Source of the DNA: Gordius sp. MW1
Lineage: Eukaryota > Nematomorpha > Gordioida > Gordea > Gordiidae
Assembly: GCA_964036665.1 (NCBI GenBank)
Contig: OZ038533.1
Span: forward strand, 8,330,413-8,394,412
Direction of reading: 5' to 3'
Length of the DNA stretch: 64,000 nucleotides
Shown here: positions 36,148 to 49,800 of the stretch, piece after piece
Numbering within the stretch: the stretch's first letter is position 1
Layout: each line of letters begins with the position of its first letter
The notes under the pieces: generated by a model
Told to the model about the DNA's origin: nothing
Seen by the model: the letters and a program-made list of their open reading frames with translations, nothing else
Databases searched by the model: none
Translations under genes and position numbers: made by a program

Positions 36148-39100
36148 TCTATTGACTTCCGAAAAGAGGTTTTAAGCTGCTAGAACTATCATTTTGACAA
36201 AAGACAACGTTTTATTGTTGCGATTAGTTTGTTGTATCGCAACGTGAGTGCTTAATTTGTCAAAAATGCACTATGCGATCATGATTTCAAAGTAATAGTT
36301 TTTAGATTCTGATAAATTTTTACTTGGGATCATAGAAACCACGTCTGAAAACGACAACTTTCATCGGATGAATACGGTTCAAAGAAAAATATGTGAAAAT
36401 TTTGAGGTAAAAATATTTATTTTTTTCGATTCTATGTGAAAGAGCATGAAAAAATATATAAAAGTAAGCCAATTTAAAAATCCTATTATCCTCGATTGAC
36501 TTCCGAAAAGAGGTTTTAAGCTGCTAGAACTATCATTTTGACAAAAGACAACGTTTTATTGTTGCGATTAGTATGTTGTATCGCAACGTGAGTGCTTAAT
36601 TTTTGAAAATGGCTCTATGCGATCATGATTTCAAAGTAATAGTTTTCAGATTCTGATAAATTTTTACTTGGGATCATAGAAACCATGTCTGAAAACGACA
36701 ACTTTCATCGGATGAATACGGTTAAAGAAAAATATGTGAAAAATTTTGTGGTAAAAATATTTATTTTTTTTCGATTCTATGTGAAAGAGCATGAAAAAAT
36801 ATATAAAAGTAAGCCAATTTGAGAATCCTATTATCCTCGATTGACTTCCGAAAAGAGGTTTTAAGCTGCGAGAACTATCATTTTGACAAAAGACAACGTT
36901 TTATTGTTGCGATTAGTTTGTTGTATCGCAACGTGAGTGCTTAATTTTTGAAAATGGCTCTATGCGATCATGATTTCAAAGTAATAGTTTTCAGATTCTG
37001 ATAAATTTTTACTGGATCATAGAAACCATGTCTGAAAACGACAACTTTCATCGGATGAATACGGTTAAAGAAAAATATGTGAAAAATTTTGAGGTAAAAA
37101 TATTTATATTTTTTTGATTCTATGTGAAAGAGCATGAAAAAATATATAAAAGTAAGCCAATTTGAGAATCCTATTATCCTCGATTTACTTCCGAAAAGAG
37201 GTTTTAAGCTGCGAAAACTATCATTTTGACAAAAGACAACGTTTTATTGTTGCGATTAGTTTGTTCTATCGCAACGTGCTTAATTTTTGAAAACTGCTCT
37301 ATGCGATCATGATTTCAAAGTAATAGTTTTTAGATTCTGATAAATTTTTACTTGGGATCATAGAAACCACGTCTGAAAACGACAACTTTCATCGGATGAA
37401 TACGGTTCAAAGAAAAATATGTAAAAAAAATTTGAGGTAAAAATATTTATTTTTTTCGATTCTATGTGAAAGAGCATGAAAGAATATATAAAAGTAAGCC
37501 AATTTGAGAATCCTATTATCCTCGATTGACTTCCGCAATGAGGGTTTCTAGCTGCCTGAACTATCATTTTGACAAAAGACAACGTTTTATTGTAGCGATT
37601 AGTTTGTTGTATCGCAACGTGAGTGCTTAATTTGTCAAAAATGCACTATGCGATCATGATTTCAAAGTAATAGTTTTTAGATTCTGATAAATTTTTACTT
37701 GGGATCATAGAAACCACGTCTGAAAACGACAACTTTCATCGGATGAATACGGTTCTAAGAAAAATATGTGAAAAATTTTGAGGTAAAAATATTTATTTTT
37801 TTCGATTCTATGTGAAAGAGCATGAAAAAATATATAAAAGTAAGCCAATTTGAGAATCCTGTTATCCTCGATTGACTTCCGAAAAGAGGTTTTAAGCTGC
37901 GAGAACTATCATTTTGACAAAAGACAACGTTTTATTGTTGCGATTCGTTTGTTGTATCGCAACGTGAGTGCTTAATTTTTGAATGGCTCTAGGCGATCAT
38001 GATTTCAAAGTAATAGTTTTCAGATTCTGATAAATTTTTACTTGGGATTATAGAAACCACGTCTGAAAACGACAACTTTCATCGGATGAATACGGTTAAA
38101 GAAAAATATGTGAAAAATTTTGAGGTAAAAATATTTATTTTTTTTCCATTCTATGTGAAAGAGCATGAAAAAATATATAAAAGTAAGCCAATTTGAGAAT
38201 CCTATTATCCTCGATTGACTTCCGAAAAGAGGTTTTAAGCTGCGAGAACTATCATTTTGACAAAAGACAACGTTTTATTATTGCGATTAGTTTGTTGTAT
38301 CGCAACGTGCTTAATTTTGAAAACTGCTCTATGCGATCATGATTTCAAAGTAATAGTTTTTAGATTCTGATAAATTTTTACTTGGGATCATAGAAACCAC
38401 GTCTGAAAACGACAACTTTCATCGGATGAATACGGTTCAAAGAAAAATATGTGAAAAATTTTGAGGTAAAAATATTTATTTTTTTCAATTCTATGTGAAA
38501 GAGCATAAAAAAATATATAAAAGTAAGCCAATTTGAGAATCCTATTATCCTCGATTGACTTCCGAAAAGAGGTTTTAAGCTGCGAGAACTATCATTTTGA
38601 CAAAAGACAACGTTTTATTATTGCGATTAGTTTGTTGTATCGCAACGTGAGTGCTTAATTTTTGAAAACTGCTCTATGCGATCATGATTTCAAAGTAATA
38701 GTTTTTAGATTCTGATAAATTTTTACTTGGGATCATAGAAACCACGTCTGAAAACGACAACTTTCATCGGATGAATACGGTTCAAAGAAAAATATGTAAA
38801 AAAATTTTGAGGTAAAAATATTTATTTTTTTCGATTCTATGTGAAAGAGCATGAAAGAATATATAAAAGTAAGCCAGTTTGAGAATCCTATTATCCTCGA
38901 TTGACTTCCGCAATGAGGGTTTCTAGCTGCCTGAACTATCATTTTGACAAAAGACAACGTTTTATTGTAGCGATTAGTTTGTTGTATCGCAACGTGAGTG
39001 CTTAATTTGTCAAAAATGCTGCGATCATGATTTCAAAGTAATAGTTTTTAGATTCTGATAACTTTTTACTTGGGATCATAGAAACCACGTTTGAAAACGA

Positions 39101-40173
39101 CAACTTTCATCGGATGAAACGGTTCAAAGAAAAATACGTGAAAAATTTTGAGGTAAAAATATTTATTTTTTTCGATTCTATGTGAAAGAGCGTAAAAAAA
39201 TATATAAAAGTAAGCTAATTTGAGAATCCTATTATCCTCGATTGACTTCCGAAAAGAGGTTTTAAGCTGCGAGAACTATCATTTTGACAAAAGACAACGT
39301 TTTATTGTTGCGATTAGTTTGTTGTATCGCAACGTGAGTGCTTAATTTTTGAAAACTGCTCTATGCGATCATGATTTCAAAGTAATAGTTTTTAGATTCT
39401 GATAAATTTTTACTTGGGATCATAGAAACACTTCTGAAAACGACAACTTTCATCGATGAATACTGTTCTAAGAAAAATATGTGAAAAATTTTGAGGTAAA
39501 AATATTTATTTTTTTCGATTCTATGTGAAAGAGCATGAAAAAATATATAAAACTAAGCCATGAGAATCCTATTATCCTCGATTGACTTCCGCAGAGAGGT
39601 TTTAAGCTGAGAGAACTATCATTTTGACAAAAGACAACGTTTTATTGTTGCGATTAGTTTGTTGTATCGCAACGTGAGTGCTTAATTTGTCAAAAATGCA
39701 CTATGCGATCATGATTTCAAAGTAATAGTTTTCTGATTCTAATAAATTTTTACTTTTTATCATGGAAACCACGTCTGAAAACGTCAACTTTCATCGGATG
39801 AATACGGTTCAAAGAAAAATATGTGAAAAATTTTGAGGTAAAAATATTTATTTTTTTCAATTCTATGTGAAAGAGCATGAAAAAATATATAAAAGTAAGC
39901 CAATTTGAGAATCCTATTATCCTTGATTGACTTCCGAAAAGAGGTTTTAAGCTGCGAGAACTATCATTTTGACAAAAGACAACGTTTTATTGTTGCGATT
40001 AGTTTGTTGTATCGCAACGTGAGTGCTTAATTTTTGAAAATGGCTCTATGCGATCATGATTTCAAAGTAATAGTTTTCAGATTCTAATAAATTTTTACTT
40101 GGGATCATAGAAACCACGTCTGAAAACGACAACTTTCATCGGATGAATACGGTTCAAAGAAAAATATGTGAAA
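36148..40173. repeat. Satellite array, mixed monomers
   Basis: Its monomers are reassembled from elsewhere. 36180-36990 resembles 30350-31180. 37358-37582 matches 30153-30377 and recurs at 38733-38957, four monomers later. Variants include 'ttactggatcatag' near 37010, 'ttgaatggctctagg' near 37978, 'aaaatgctgcgatc' near 39012 and 'aagccatgagaatcc' near 39555. From about 39420 a four-monomer set reappears at 40745 with 'gaaacacttctg', 'cttccgcagagagg' and 'aaaacgtcaac'. No gene is seen. Confidence 0.88.
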
Positions 40174-43100
40174 ATTTGAGGTAAAAATATTTATTTTTTT
40201 CAATTCTATGTGAAAGAGCATGAAAAAATATATAAAAGTAAGCCAATTTGAGAATCCTATTATTTTGACAAAAGACAACGTTTTATTGTTGCGATTAGTT
40301 TGTTGAATCGCAACGTGAGTGCTTATTTTGTCAAAAATGCACTATGCGATCATGATTTCAAAGAAATAGTTTTCTGATTCTGATAAATTTTTACTTTTTA
40401 TCATGGAAACCACGTCTGAAAACGACAACTTTCATCGGATGAATACGGTTCAAAGAAAAATATGTGAAAAATTTTGAGGTAAAAATATTTATTTTTTTCG
40501 ATTCTATGTGAAAGAGCGTAAAAAAAAATATAAAAGTAAGCTAATTTGAGAATCCTATTATCCTCGATTGACTTCCGAAAAGAGGTTTTAAGCTGCGAGA
40601 ACTATCATTTTGACAAAAGACAACGTTTTATTGTTGCTAGTTTGTTGTATCGCATCGTGAGTGCTTAATTTTTGAAAACTGCTCTATGCGATCATGATTT
40701 CAAAGTAATAGTTTTTAGATTCTGATAAATTTTTACTTGGGATCATAGAAACACTTCTGAAAACGACAACTTTCATCGATGAATACGGTTCTAAGAAAAA
40801 TATGTGAAAAATTTTGAGGTAAAAATATTTATTTTTTTCGATTATATGTGAAAGAGCATGAAAAAATATATAAAAGTAAGCCAATTTGAGAATCCTATTA
40901 TCCTCGATTGACTTCCGCAGAGAGGTTTTAAGCTGAGAGAACTATCATTTTGACAAAAGACAACGTTTTATTGTTGCGATTAGTTTGTTGTATCGCAACG
41001 TGAGTGCTTAATTTGTCAAAAATGCACTATGCGATCATGATTTCAAAGTAATAGTTTTCTGATTCTAATAAATTTTTACTTTTTATCATGGAAACCACGT
41101 CTGAAAACGTCAACTTTCATCGGATGAATACGGTTCAAAGAAAAATATGTGAAAAATTTTGAGGTAAAAATATTTATTTTTTTCAATTCTATGTGAAAGA
41201 GCATGAAAAAATATATAAAAGTAAGCCAATTTGAGAATCCTATTATTTTGACAAAAGACAACGTTTTATTGTTGCGATTAGTTTGTTGAATCGCAACGTG
41301 AGTGCTTATTTTGTCAAAAATGCACTATGCGATCATGATTTCAAAGTAATAGTTTTCTGATTCTAATAAATTTTTACTTTTTATCATGGAAACCACGTCT
41401 GAAAACGACAACTTTCATCGGATGAATACGGTTCAAAGAAAAATATGTGAAAAATTTTGAGGTTTATTTTTTTCGATTATATGTGAAAGAGCATGAAAAA
41501 ATATATAAAAGTAAGCCAATTTGAGAATCCTATTATCCTTGATTGACTTCCGAAAAGAGGTTTTAAGCTGCGAGAACTATCATTTTGACAAAAGACAACG
41601 TTTTATTGTTGCGATTAGTTTGTTGTATCGCAACGTGAGTGCTTAATTTTTGAAAATGGCTCTATGCGATCATGATTTCAAAGTAATAGTTTTCAGATTC
41701 TAATAAATTTTTACTTGGGATCATAGAAACCACGTCTGAAAACGACAACTTTCATCGGATGAATACGGTTCAAAGAAAAATATGTGAAAAATTTTGAGGT
41801 AAAAATATTTATTTTTTTCAATTCTATGTGAAAGAGCATGAAAAAATATATAAAAGTAAGCCAATTTGAGAATCCTATTATTTTGACAAAAGACAACGTT
41901 TTATTGTTGCGATTAGTTTGTTGAATCGCAACGTGAGTGCTTATTTTGTCAAAAATGCACTATGCGATCATGATTTCAAAGTAATAGTTTTCTGATTCTA
42001 ATAAATTTTTACTTTTTATCATGGAAACCACGTCTGAAAACGACAACTTTCATCGGATGAATACGGTTCAAAGAAAAATATGTGAAAAATTTTGAGGTTT
42101 ATTTTTTTCGATTCTATGTGAAAGAGCATGAAAAAATATATAAAAGTAAGCCAATTTGAGAATCCTATTATCCTCGATTGACTTCCGAAAAGAGGTTTTA
42201 AGCTGCGAGAACTATCATTTTGACAAAAGACAACGTTTTATTGTTGCGATTAGTTTGTTGTATCGCAACGTGAGTGCTTAATTTTTGAAAATGGCTCTAT
42301 GCGATCATGATTTCAAAGTAATAGTTTTCAGATTCTAATAAATTTTTACTTGGGATCATAGAAACCACGTCTGAAAACGACAACTTTCATCGGATGAATT
42401 CGGTTCAAAGAAAAATATGTGAAAAATTTTGAGGTAAAAATATTTATTTTTTTCAATTCTATGTGAAAGAGCATGAAAAAATATATAAAAGTAAGCCAAT
42501 TTGAGAATCCTATTATTTTGACAAAAGACAACGTTTTATTGTTGCGATTAGTTTGTTGAATCGCAACGTGAGTGCTTATTTTGTCAAAAATGCACTATGC
42601 GATCATGATTTCAAAGTAATAGTTTTCTGATTCTGATAAATTTTTACTTTTTATCATGGAAACCACGTCTGAAAACGACAACTTTCATCGGATGAATACG
42701 GTTCAAAGAAAAATATGTAAAAAATTTTGAGGTAAAAATATTTATTTTTTTCGATTCTATGTGAAAGAGCATGAAAAAATATATAAAAGTAAGCCAATTT
42801 GAGAATCTTATTATCCTTGATTGACTTCCGAAAAGAGGTTTTAAGCTGCGAGAACTATCATTTTGACAAAAGACAACGTTTTATTGTTGCGATTAGTTTG
42901 GTGTATCGCAACGTGAGTGCTTAATTTTTGAAAATGGCTCTATGCGATCATGATTTCAAAGTAATAGTTTTCAGATTCTAATAAATTTTTACTTGGGATC
43001 ATAGAAACCACGTCTAAAAACGACAACTTTCATCGGATGAATACGGTTCAAAGAAAAATATGTGAAAAATTTTGAGGTAAAAGTATTTATTTTTTTCAAT

Positions 43101-46100
43101 TCTATGTGAAAGAGCATGAAAAAATATATAAAAGTAAGCCAATTTGAGAATCCTATTATTTTGACAAAAGACAACGTTTTATTGTTGCGATTAGTTTGTT
43201 GAATCGCAACGTGAGTGCTTATTTTGTCAAAAATGCACTATGCGATCATGATTTCAAAGTAATAGTTTTCTGATTCTGATAAATTTTTACTTTTTATCAT
43301 GGAAACCACGTCTGAAAACGACAACTTTCATCGGATGAATACGGTTCAAAGAAAAATATGTAAAAAATTTTGAGGTAAAAATATTTATTTTTTTCGATTC
43401 TATGTGAAAGAGCATGAAAAAATATATAAAAGTAAGCCAATTTGAGAATCTTATTATCCTTGATTGACTTCCGAAAAGAGGTTTTAAGCTGCGAGAACTA
43501 TCATTTTGACAAAAGACAACGTTTTATTGTTGCGATTAGTTTGTTGTATCGCAACGTGAGTGCTTAATTTTTGAAAATGGCTCTATGCGATCATGATTTC
43601 AAAGTAATAGTTTTCAGATTCTAATAAATTTTTACTTGGGATCATAGAAACCACGTCTGAAAACGACAACTTTCATCGGATGAATACGGTTCAAAGAAAA
43701 ATATGTGAAAAATTTTGAGGTAAAAATATTTATTTTTTTCAATTCTATGTGAAAGAGCATGAAAAAATATATAAAAGTAAGCCAATTTGAGAATCCTATT
43801 ATTTTGACAAAAGACAACGTTTTATTGTTGCGATTAGTTTGTTGAATCGCAACGTGAGTGCTTATTTTGTCAAAAATGCACTATGCGATCATGATTTCAA
43901 AGTAATAGTTTTCTGATTCTGATAAATTTTTACTTTTTATCATGGAAACCACGTCTGAAAACGACAACTTTCATCGGATGAATACGGTTCAAAGAAAAAT
44001 ATGTGAAAAATTTTGAGGTAAAAATATTTATTTTTTTCGATTCTATGTGAAAGAGCGTAAAAAAAAATATAAAAGTAAGCTAATTTGAGAATCCTATTAT
44101 CCTCGATTGACTTCCGAAAAGAGGTTTTAAGCTGCGAGAACTATCATTTTGACAAAAGACAACGTTTTATTGTTGCTAGTTTGTTGTATCGCATCGTGAG
44201 TGCTTAATTTTTGAAAACTGCTCTATGCGATCATGATTTCAAAGTAATAGTTTTTAGATTCTGATAAATTTTTACTTGGGATCATAGAAACACTTCTGAA
44301 AACGACAACTTTCATCGATGAATACGGTTCTAAGAAAAATATGTGAAAAATTTTGAGGTAAAAATATTTATTTTTTTCGATTATATGTGAAAGAGCATGA
44401 AAAAATATATAAAAGTAAGCCAATTTGAGAATCCTATTATCCTCGATTGACTTCCGCAGAGAGGTTTTAAGCTGAGAGAACTATCATTTTGACAAAAGAC
44501 AACGTTTTATTGTTGCGATTAGTTTGTTGTATCGCAACGTGAGTGCTTAATTTGTCAAAAATGCACTATGCGATCATGATTTCAAAGTAATAGTTTTCTG
44601 ATTCTAATAAATTTTTACTTTTTATCATGGAAACCACGTCTGAAAACGTCAACTTTCATCGGATGAATACGGTTCAAAGAAAAATATGTGAAAAATTTTG
44701 AGGTAAAAATATTTATTTTTTTCAATTCTATGTGAAAGAGCATGAAAAAATATATAAAAGTAAGCCAATTTGAGAATCCTATTATTTTGACAAAAGACAA
44801 CGTTTTATTGTTGCGATTAGTTTGTTGAATCGCAACGTGAGTGCTTATTTTGTCAAAAATGCACTATGCGATCATGATTTCAAAGTAATAGTTTTCTGAT
44901 TCTAATAAATTTTTACTTTTTATCATGGAAACCACGTCTGAAAACGACAACTTTCATCGGATGAATACGGTTCAAAGAAAAATATGTGAAAAATTTTGAG
45001 GTTTATTTTTTTCGATTATATGTGAAAGAGCATGAAAAAATATATAAAAGTAAGCCAATTTGAGAATCCTATTATCCTTGATTGACTTCCGAAAAGAGGT
45101 TTTAAGCTGCGAGAACTATCATTTTGACAAAAGACAACGTTTTATTGTTGCGATTAGTTTGTTGTATCGCAACGTGAGTGCTTAATTTTTGAAAATGGCT
45201 CTATGCGATCATGATTTCAAAGTAATAGTTTTCAGATTCTAATAAATTTTTACTTGGGATCATAGAAACCATGTCTGAAAACGACAACTTTCATCGGATG
45301 AATACGGTTCAAAGAAAAATATGTGAAAAATTTTGAGGTAAAAATATTTATTTTTTTCAATTCTATGTGAAAGAGCATGAAAAAATATATAAAAGTAAGC
45401 CAATTTGAGAATCCTATTATTTTGACAAAAGACAACGTTTTATTGTTGCGATTAGTTTGTTGAATCGCAACGTGAGTGCTTATTTTGTCAAAAATGCACT
45501 ATGCGATCATGATTTCAAAGTAATAGTTTTCTGATTCTAATAAATTTTTACTTTTTATCATGGAAACCACGTCTGAAAACGACAACTTTCATCGGATGAA
45601 TACGGTTCAAAGAAAAATATGTGAAAAATTTTGAGGTTTATTTTTTTCGATTCTATGTGAAAGAGCATGAAAAAATATATAAAAGTAAGCCAATTTGAGA
45701 ATCCTATTATCCTCGATTGACTTCCGAAAAGAGGTTTTAAGCTGCGAGAACTATCATTTTGACAAAAGACAACGTTTTATTGTTGCGATTAGTTTGTTGT
45801 ATCGCAACGTGAGTGCTTAATTTTTGAAAATGGCTCTATGCGATCATGATTTCAAAGTAATAGTTTTCAGATTCTAATAAATTTTTACTTGGGATCATAG
45901 AAACCACGTCTGAAAACGACAACTTTCATCGGATGAATTCGGTTCAAAGAAAAATATGTGAAAAATTTTGAGGTAAAAATATTTATTTTTTTCAATTCTA
46001 TGTGAAAGAGCATGAAAAAATATATAAAAGTAAGCCAATTTGAGAATCCTATTATTTTGACAAAAGACAACGTTTTATTGTTGCGATTAGTTTGTTGAAT

Positions 46101-46899
46101 CGCAACGTGAGTGCTTATTTTGTCAAAAATGCACTATGCGATCATGATTTCAAAGTAATAGTTTTCTGATTCTGATAAATTTTTACTTTTTATCATGGAA
46201 ACCACGTCTGAAAACGACAACTTTCATCGGATGAATACGGTTCAAAGAAAAATATGTAAAAAATTTTGAGGTAAAAATATTTATTTTTTTCGATTCTATG
46301 TGAAAGAGCATGAAAAAATATATAAAAGTAAGCCAATTTGAGAATCTTATTATCCTTGATTGACTTCCGAAAAGAGGTTTTAAGCTGCGAGAACTATCAT
46401 TTTGACAAAAGACAACGTTTTATTGTTGCGATTAGTTTGGTGTATCGCAACGTGAGTGCTTAATTTTTGAAAATGGCTCTATGCGATCATGATTTCAAAG
46501 TAATAGTTTTCAGATTCTAATAAATTTTTACTTGGGATCATAGAAACCACGTCTGAAAACGACAACTTTCATCGGATGAATTCGGTTCAAAGAAAAATAT
46601 GTGAAAAATTTTGAGGTAAAAATATTTATTTTTTTCAATTCTATGTGAAAGAGCATGAAAAAATATATAAAAGTAAGCCAATTTGAGAATCCTATTATTT
46701 TGACAAAAGACAACGTTTTATTGTTGCGATTAGTTTGTTGAATCGCAACGTGAGTGCTTATTTTGTCAAAAATGCACTATGCGATCATGATTTCAAAGTA
46801 ATAGTTTTCTGATTCTGATAAATTTTTACTTTTTATCATGGAAACCACGTCTGAAAACGACAACTTTCATCGGATGAATACGGTTCAAAGAAAAATATG
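40174..46899. repeat. 3539-bp tandem duplication (11-mer) with an internal 635/643-bp dimer
   Basis: Copy 1 starts near 40174 and copy 2 near 43713. Markers such as 'gttgctagtttg' (40633 and 44172), 'gaaacacttctg' (40748 and 44287) and 'aaaacgtcaac' recur exactly 3539 bp apart. Within each copy, subfamily A and B monomers alternate as a dimer repeated at 41076, 41711, 42346, 42989 and 43632 (steps 635, 635, 643, 643). The dimer is short because one monomer lacks 47 bp, and the 8-bp difference between 635 and 643 comes from loss of 8 bases in 'gaggtttattttttt'. The two copies differ at very few sites, for example 41732 against 45271 (cac/cat) and 43016 against 46555. Confidence 0.9.
40251..40263. 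other. 47-bp deletion junction, amplified tenfold
   Basis: 'cctattattttgac' replaces the full 'cctattatcctcg...actatcattttgac', a loss of 47 bp between two 'ctat-at' matches, so microhomology-mediated. The same junction is found near 40258, 41240, 41876, 42511, 43154, 43797, 44780, 45415, 46050 and 46693 and nowhere else in the window. It is therefore a single event spread by the dimer and 11-mer amplification. Confidence 0.88.
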
Positions 46900-49800
46900 T
46901 GAAAAATTTTGAGGTAAAAATATTTATTTTTTTCGATTCTATGTGAAAGAGCATGAAAAAATATATAAAAGTAAGCCAATTTGAGAATCCTATTATCCTC
47001 GATTGACTTCCGCAAAGAGGTTTTAAGCTGCGAGAACTATCATTTTGACAAAAGACAACGTTTTATTGTTGCGATTAGTTTGTTGTATCGCAACGTGAGT
47101 GCTTAATTTTTGAAAATGGCTCTATGCGATAATGATTTCAAAGTAATAGTTTTCAGATTCTGATAAATTTTAACTTGGGATCATAGAAACCACGTCTGAA
47201 AACGACAACTTTCATCGGATGAATACGGTTCAAAGAAAATAATGTGAAAAATTTTGAGGTAAAAATATTTATTTTTTTCGATTCTATGTGAAAGAGCATG
47301 AAAAAATATATAAAAGTAAGCCAATTTGAGAATCCTATTATCCTCGATTGACTTCCGCAAAGAGGTTTTAAGCTGCGAGAACTATCATTTTGACAAAAGA
47401 CAACGTTTTATTGTTGCGATTAGTTTGTTGTATCGCAACGTGAGTGCTTAATTTTTGAAACTGCTCTATGCGATCATGATTTCAAAGTAATAGTTTTTAG
47501 ATTCTGATAAATTTTTACTTGGGATCATAGAAACCACGTCTGAAAACGACAACTTTCATCGGATGAATACGGTTCAAAGAAAATAATGTGAAAAATTTTG
47601 AGGTAAAAATATTTATTTTTTTTGATTCTATGTGAAAGAGCATGAAAAAATATATAAAAGTAAGCCAATTTGAGAATCCTATTATCCTCGATTGACTTCC
47701 GCAAAGAGGTTTTAAGCTGCGAGAACTATCATTTTGACAAAAGACAACGTTTTATTGTTGCGATTAGTTTGTTGTATCGCAACGTGAGTGCTTAATTTGT
47801 CAAAAATGCACTATGCGATCATGATTTCAAAGTAGTAGTTTTTTGATTCTGATAAATTTTTACTTTTTATCATGGAAACCACGTCTGAAAACGACAACTT
47901 TCATCGGATGAATACGGTTCAAAGAAAAATATGTGAAAAATTTTGAGGTAAAAATATTTATTTTTTTCGATTCTATGTGAAAGAGCATGAAAAAATATAT
48001 AAAAGTAAGCCAATTTGAGAATCCTATTATCCTCGATTGACTTCCGAAAAGAGGTTTTAGGCTGCGAGAACTATCATTTTGACAAAAGACAACGTTTTAT
48101 TATTGCGATTAGTTTGTTGTATCGCAACGTGAGTGCTTAATTTTTGAAACTGCTCTATGCGATCATGATTTCAAAGTAATAGTTTTCTGATTCTGATAAA
48201 TTTTTACTTTTTATCATGGAAACCACGTCTGAAAACGACAACTTTCATCGGATGAATACGGTTCAAAGAAAAATATGAGAAAAATTTTGAGGTAAAAATA
48301 TTTATTTTTTTCGATTCTAAGTGAAAGAGCATGAAAAAATATATAAAAGTAAGCCAATTTGAGAATCCTATTATCCTCGATTGACTTCCGAAAAGAGGTT
48401 TTAAGCTGCGAGAACTATCATTTTGACAAAAGACAACGTTTTATTATTGCGATTAGTTTGTTGTATCGCAACGTGAGTGCTTAATTTTTGAAAATGGCTC
48501 TATGCGATCATGATTTCAAAGTAATAGTTTTCAGATTCTGATAAATTTTTACTTTTTATCATGGAAACCACGTCTGAAAACGACAACTTTCATCGGATGA
48601 ATACGGTTCAAAGAAAAATATGTGAAAAATTTTGAGGTAAAAATATTTATTTTTTTCGATTCTATGTGAAAGAGCATGAAAAAATATATAAAAGTAAGCC
48701 AATTTGAGAATCCTATTATCCTCGATTGACTTCCGAAAAGAGGTTTTAAGCTGCGAGAACTATCATTTTGACAAAAGACAACGTTTTATTGTTGCGATTA
48801 GTTTATTCTATCGCAACGTGAGTGCTTAATTTTTGAAAACTGCTCTATGCGATCATGATTTCAAATAGTTTTTAGATTCTGATAAATTTTTACTTGGGAT
48901 CATAGAAACCACGTCTGAAAACGACAACTTTCATCGGATGAAACGGTTCAAAGAAAAATATGTGAAAAATTTTGAGGTAAAAATATTTATTTCGATTCTA
49001 TGTGAAAGAGCATGAAAAAATATATAAAAGTAAGCCAATTTGAGAATCCTATTATCCTCGATTGACTTCCGAAAAGAGGTTTTAAGCTGCGAGAACTATC
49101 ATTGTGACAAAAGACAACGTTTTATTGTTGCGATTAGTTTGTTTTATCGCAACGTGAGTGCTTAATTTTTGAAAACTGCTCTATGCGATCATGATTTCAA
49201 ATAGTTTTTAGATTCTGATAAATTTTTACTTGGGATCATAGAAACCACGTCTGAAAACGACAACTTTCATCGGATGAAACGGTTCAAAGAAAAATATGTG
49301 AAAAATTTTGAGGTAAAAATATTTATTTCGATTCTATGTGAAAGAGCATGAAAAAATATATAAAAGTAAGCCAATTTGAGAATCCTATTATCCTCGATTG
49401 ACTTCCGAAAAGAGGTTTTAGGCTGCGAGAACTATCATTTTGACAAAAGACAACGTTTTATTATTGCGATTAGTTTGTTGTATCGCAACGTGAGTGCTTA
49501 ATTTTTGAAACTGCTCTATGCGATCATGATTTCAAAGTAATAGTTTTTAGATTCTGATAAATTTTTACTTGGGATCATAGAAACCACGTCTGAAAACGAC
49601 AACTTTCATCGGATGAAACGGTTCAAAGAAAAATATGTGAAAAATTTGAGGTAAAAATATTTATTTCGATTCTATGTGAAAGAGCATGAAAAAATATATA
49701 AAAGTAAGCCAATTTGAGAATCCTATTATCCTCGATTGATTTCCGAAAAGAGGTTTTAAGCTGCGAGAACTATCATTTTGACAAAAGACAACGTTTTATT

